The notes below the pieces were generated by a model that ran no database searches, was not told where the DNA came from, and saw nothing but the letters and a program-made list of their open reading frames with translations. Below are positions 61,486 through 64,000 of a stretch of DNA of 64,000 nt, piece after piece; the stretch's first letter is position 1; each line of letters begins with the position of its first letter. Source of the DNA: an uncultured Victivallaceae bacterium (GTDB lineage Bacteria > Verrucomicrobiota > Lentisphaeria > Victivallales > Victivallaceae). Position numbers and translations under genes: made by a program. The stretch lies in the NCBI GenBank assembly GCA_944392655.1, contig CALXXL010000001.1, positions 186,001-250,000 of the forward strand, read 5' to 3'.

Positions 61486-62342
61486 AGCCGGAATCTCCAG
61501 CACCGTATTTCTTTACCGGCGAACAGATTTCCGGTTTTCAGCTTATTCGTCCGTTGCGTGTGCGTGAGCTGTCGGAGTGCTGGTATGCTTTCCGCCGGGC
61601 GGACAGATTACCGGTTGCGGTAAAGTTTTTGCATCCGGGGCATCCCCGTATTCCGCAATTTTATGCTATGGCAGAGTTTCTTGAAACTGCGCCGGATGCT
61701 TTTCTGATCCGGGTATTTGAGAGTGGAGAAACGGTATCCGGTTTTCCTTACGCAGTCATGGAATATGCTTCAGGTGGTACACTCCGGCGGCGCCTGTCAG
61801 AGTGCGGCAGACTCTCTCTGGCTGAGTCAGTTCATCTTCTGCGCAGTATGCTGTGCGGTCTTGCGGTACTGCACAGTCGTGGCATGGTGCATCGTGATGT
61901 CAAGCCGGATAACATCTGGCTGACCTCCGGAGGTGATTTCCGGCTGGGTGATTTTGGTTTGACCCGCATACCCGGTTATCCGGAGGAGCGGGGGAAAATA
62001 TTTGGAACTGCCTCTTTCATGTCGCCGGAGCAGGCGTGTGATTCGACGGTGGTTGATGGGCGCAGTGATCTATACAGTCTTGGCGTAGTGTTGTTTGAGG
62101 CGTTAACAGGAGAGCGTTTCCGGCCGAAGGGGAGTTTTTCCGAGACGCTCAAATACATTCTGAGAGACCGCACTGCGCCTCCGGTTGACCGTTTAAAGCC
62201 GCTCGCCACGGAGAAACTTGCACTTCTGCTGGGGCGTATGCTTGAGCCGCTTCCGGAGCTGCGTCCTGCCAGTGCGCATGATCTGCTGCTGGAGTTCGAT
62301 GCCATGTCATTGCCGGGAGGATTTTCTCCGGCAGATTCATAA
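61482..62342 (+). CDS. Hanks-type Ser/Thr kinase in the tad operon
   Basis: 286 residues; no transmembrane segment. The Gly-rich loop is weak, but VAVK (Lys48), VHRDVKPDN (137-144), GDFGLTR (156-162) and a SPEQ activation segment are intact, so an active kinase is likely. Translationally coupled to tadA (ATGA). Probably regulates pilus assembly by phosphorylation; the target is unknown. Its end overlaps the convergent metallopeptidase gene by 6 bases. Confidence 0.88.
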   Translation: MKPESPAPYFFTGEQISGFQLIRPLRVRELSECWYAFRRADRLPVAVKFLHPGHPRIPQFYAMAEFLETAPDAFLIRVFESGETVSGFPYAVMEYASGGTLRRRLSECGRLSLAESVHLLRSMLCGLAVLHSRGMVHRDVKPDNIWLTSGGDFRLGDFGLTRIPGYPEERGKIFGTASFMSPEQACDSTVVDGRSDLYSLGVVLFEALTGERFRPKGSFSETLKYILRDRTAPPVDRLKPLATEKLALLLGRMLEPLPELRPASAHDLLLEFDAMSLPGGFSPADS

Positions 62343-63173
62343 CTCTGTTTTGATGGGGAAACAGTCGGCAAATTGCTGCCATCGTGGAGAAGATGCTTTT
62401 TTTGCGGCCAGCTGTTCGCGGGTCATAGTCGCGGTCTCGAATATCTCCCGGTCAGACATCCGCAGCAGAACCGGCATTGGATCAAATCCGGCATTGCGCA
62501 GATTATCAGCGGCATTTCTTATGCGTCGCCGGAGCTGAAACTCTCTGGCGATAACGATCAGAGGAGCGATCAGAGTCACTCCCCAGAATGAGCATCCGGC
62601 TGCGGCGAGAACCGGAGTTGCGGCGATACCTCCGAGGAGCATCATAGGCAGATACCATTTACGGAAGATATTCCCTGCGTATCTCCGGAATTTTGCCTGA
62701 TGGATCTGACATGGAAAGAACTCATCGTACACGGAGTCCGGGAATGCGGTTCTGGCGGCGTGAACAAGCTCATGAGCGAGGGTTTCCGCCGCGTCATATC
62801 CCATTCTCCGTTTCCGGTGCATAAAACTTCCGTGCAGGAAGATCATTGGCAGAATGCCGTCCACAACCAGAGTTATTCCGGCGGAAAGTCTGCCGGTTAT
62901 TTCCGAAGAGTACCATGCCGGGACCCATTCTGCGCGGAAGCGGTATTTCTCCCAGGTCAATTTATCTGCTGCGTCGCGGAGTTTATTTGGAATGGGCGTT
63001 CCTTTTTGGACGAAGCTCATAAGGTCGGAAGATCTGTCCTGAATGGCGGAGAGTTCTGCGGAGAGTTTCTCCATGCGTGCATAAAACTCCTGGTTATTTT
63101 CGTTGGGGATATGAAAAAGCCCCTCGTTTTCCAGTTTATCCGGAGTTTTCTGTTGCCATAATTGCTGGATCAT
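62337..63173 (-). CDS. Membrane-associated HExxH metallopeptidase-like protein
   Basis: 278 residues. HELVHAAR (gluzincin HExxH) about residue 133 and a downstream DEFFP (possible third ligand) with two hydrophobic segments near 172-205. An earlier helical region precedes it. This suggests a zinc-dependent membrane peptidase; the exact family is not recognised. Located 4 bases after a mini Flp-like protein. Confidence 0.65.
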   Translation of the reverse strand: MIQQLWQQKTPDKLENEGLFHIPNENNQEFYARMEKLSAELSAIQDRSSDLMSFVQKGTPIPNKLRDAADKLTWEKYRFRAEWVPAWYSSEITGRLSAGITLVVDGILPMIFLHGSFMHRKRRMGYDAAETLAHELVHAARTAFPDSVYDEFFPCQIHQAKFRRYAGNIFRKWYLPMMLLGGIAATPVLAAAGCSFWGVTLIAPLIVIAREFQLRRRIRNAADNLRNAGFDPMPVLLRMSDREIFETATMTREQLAAKKASSPRWQQFADCFPIKTEL

Positions 63174-63177
63174 TTTT

Positions 63178-63378
63178 TTACGGGATAGGCAAAGAGATAA
63201 TGGTGATAATCCGTTGATACAGAGCGACGATCCCCTTTCCTATCGGGCCGAAAGATCCTCCGGAAAGCGAATATACAGAAGCAGAAGCCGCGAATACCAG
63301 CGGCAGAATAGAGCATAACAGTATAGTATACTCCAGGAGTATGCTTCTTTTTGCCGTGATCAGCCTTTTTCTACTCAT
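63178..63378 (-). CDS. Short Flp-like pilin
   Basis: 66 residues. Leader MSRKRLITAKR, then S-I-L-L-E-Y with Glu at +5 and Tyr at +6 as in the Flp pair, and a hydrophobic helix TILLCSILPLVFAASASVY. Short C-terminus SLSGGSFGPIGKG plus a hydrophobic end. No Gly before the cleavage point. Probably a third Flp-type pilin or pseudopilin, transcribed opposite to the main tad operon. Confidence 0.6.
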   Translation of the reverse strand: MSRKRLITAKRSILLEYTILLCSILPLVFAASASVYSLSGGSFGPIGKGIVALYQRIITIISLPIP

Positions 63379-64000
63379 TATTCAGGCTCCATATCCAGTT
63401 CACCAGCGGGTCACCCGGTATGCCGTTATCGAGCAGAGTCTGTTTTATACCGGCCGCGCCCTCAGGGTTCAACGGGTCATATTTTTCGAAGGTCGCCTGC
63501 TGTTCAGCGCGGAACTGCTTCCATGCGGCGGCATACTTCTGCATCTCCTCTTTCGGGACAGTTGAGGCTGGCGAGAAATAGAAATAGGCAGTTTTGGCGA
63601 CGAAGTAAGTTCGTGTATCCGGCGAATTTTCTGCAATTTGGTTGAACATAGCGAGCATATTGGTGCGTTGCTGCATTAAATTTTCGCATTGCAGTTTAAG
63701 TTTCATTATTTCGTCGCGTATAAGCCATTGATTTTCCGGCATGGAGAGCCACAAGCTGGTCTCTTCCACCGTCCGGTACAGGTCGGCCAGTGCGATGCAT
63801 TCGGGTTTAAATTCGAGGCTCTGAACGATATCGTCGGAGTATAGATTGGTTTGCAGGAGAGCTGATTGCTGAATCATTTCATAGAAGTATCTGATTCCGA
63901 ACATCCGGTCATAATCCCCGTCCGGAGTCTGTCGGCGCGGGTTGGGCATTTTCCCCTTAAGACATTCGAATTCAAACGCTTTGCCGATCACCTCTTTTGA
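63371..64000 (-). CDS. Unknown protein, 5' end outside the window
   Basis: The frame is open to the right edge: codons before the GTG at 63991 continue without a stop (Ser-Lys-Glu), so the gene probably begins beyond the window. About 210 residues visible. Helical with many Gln, Met, Leu and Tyr residues; ends in an 8-base overlap with the mini-pilin gene. Function unknown; likely part of the same pilus-related unit. Confidence 0.65.
   Translation of the reverse strand, partial: SKEVIGKAFEFECLKGKMPNPRRQTPDGDYDRMFGIRYFYEMIQQSALLQTNLYSDDIVQSLEFKPECIALADLYRTVEETSLWLSMPENQWLIRDEIMKLKLQCENLMQQRTNMLAMFNQIAENSPDTRTYFVAKTAYFYFSPASTVPKEEMQKYAAAWKQFRAEQQATFEKYDPLNPEGAAGIKQTLLDNGIPGDPLVNWIWSLNNE

Noticed and set aside
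1-64000. CRISPR arrays, rRNA genes or insertion sequences
   Set aside because: No regularly spaced repeats, rRNA segments or transposase motifs were seen.

Overview
The window looks like a chromosomal segment of a Gram-negative bacterium of the PVC superphylum, most likely Lentisphaerota (Victivallales-like). That is inference from gene style: many prepilin-type proteins whose FTLIE-like helix is not preceded by Gly, several lipobox lipoproteins, a GT9 heptosyltransferase, sigma-54 with an NtrC-type pair, a Tad pilus locus and a class A RNase P RNA. No 16S rRNA or marker phylogeny is available here. Base composition is even and moderately GC-rich except for one clearly AT-rich island at about 53.0-55.6 kb.

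Layout. 0-3 kb: 3' part of a very long coiled-coil/TPR gene. 3-10.2 kb: a six-gene pseudopilin operon in G-G-H-I-J-K-like order, closed by a strong terminator. 10.2-19.2 kb (minus strand): coaC, gmk, a Cys-cluster protein, a small secreted protein, tcdA, a TatD-like hydrolase, an NtrC-type regulator with its PAS histidine kinase, a lipoprotein and topA. 19.4-22.9 kb: a LolA-like lipoprotein coupled to a DppA-type D-aminopeptidase, then an FAD oxidoreductase and hpt on the minus strand. 23.0-29.7 kb: a complete trpEGDCFBA operon behind a consensus promoter, a 27-residue leader peptide with three Trp codons and a classical attenuator. 30-35 kb: an LCAT-like lipase lipoprotein, a zinc-ribbon pseudokinase, a WalJ-like hydrolase and rpoN. 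35-41 kb: a polytopic GT-C/STT3-like protein, rnpB, a metallophosphoesterase, a heptosyltransferase and a secreted protein. 41-44.4 kb: an active HtrA-type lipoprotein protease followed by a catalytically degenerate relative. 44.5-48.6 kb: four tightly packed genes of which one carries a phage tail-fibre-like motif. 48.8-52.7 kb: an Aas-like acyltransferase/acyl-ligase fusion and a Gfo/Idh/MocA oxidoreductase.

52.9-55.6 kb: a tRNA-Val(GAC) is followed by an AT-rich island with several hairpins and an overlapping two-gene unit (a membrane protein plus a coiled-coil protein) that I do not recognise. This is the best candidate here for an undescribed accessory system. 55.6-62.3 kb: a Tad/Flp pilus operon with a consensus promoter, twin Flp pilins, an internal terminator, prepilin peptidase, three TadE/TadG-like proteins, an unknown anchored protein, the TadA ATPase and a Hanks-type kinase. 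It is met head-on by a minus-strand unit with another Flp-like mini-pilin, a membrane HExxH metallopeptidase and a partial unknown gene.

The genes appear well coupled: most operons use 1-11 nt start/stop overlaps. No CRISPR array, insertion sequence, integrase or rRNA was seen.
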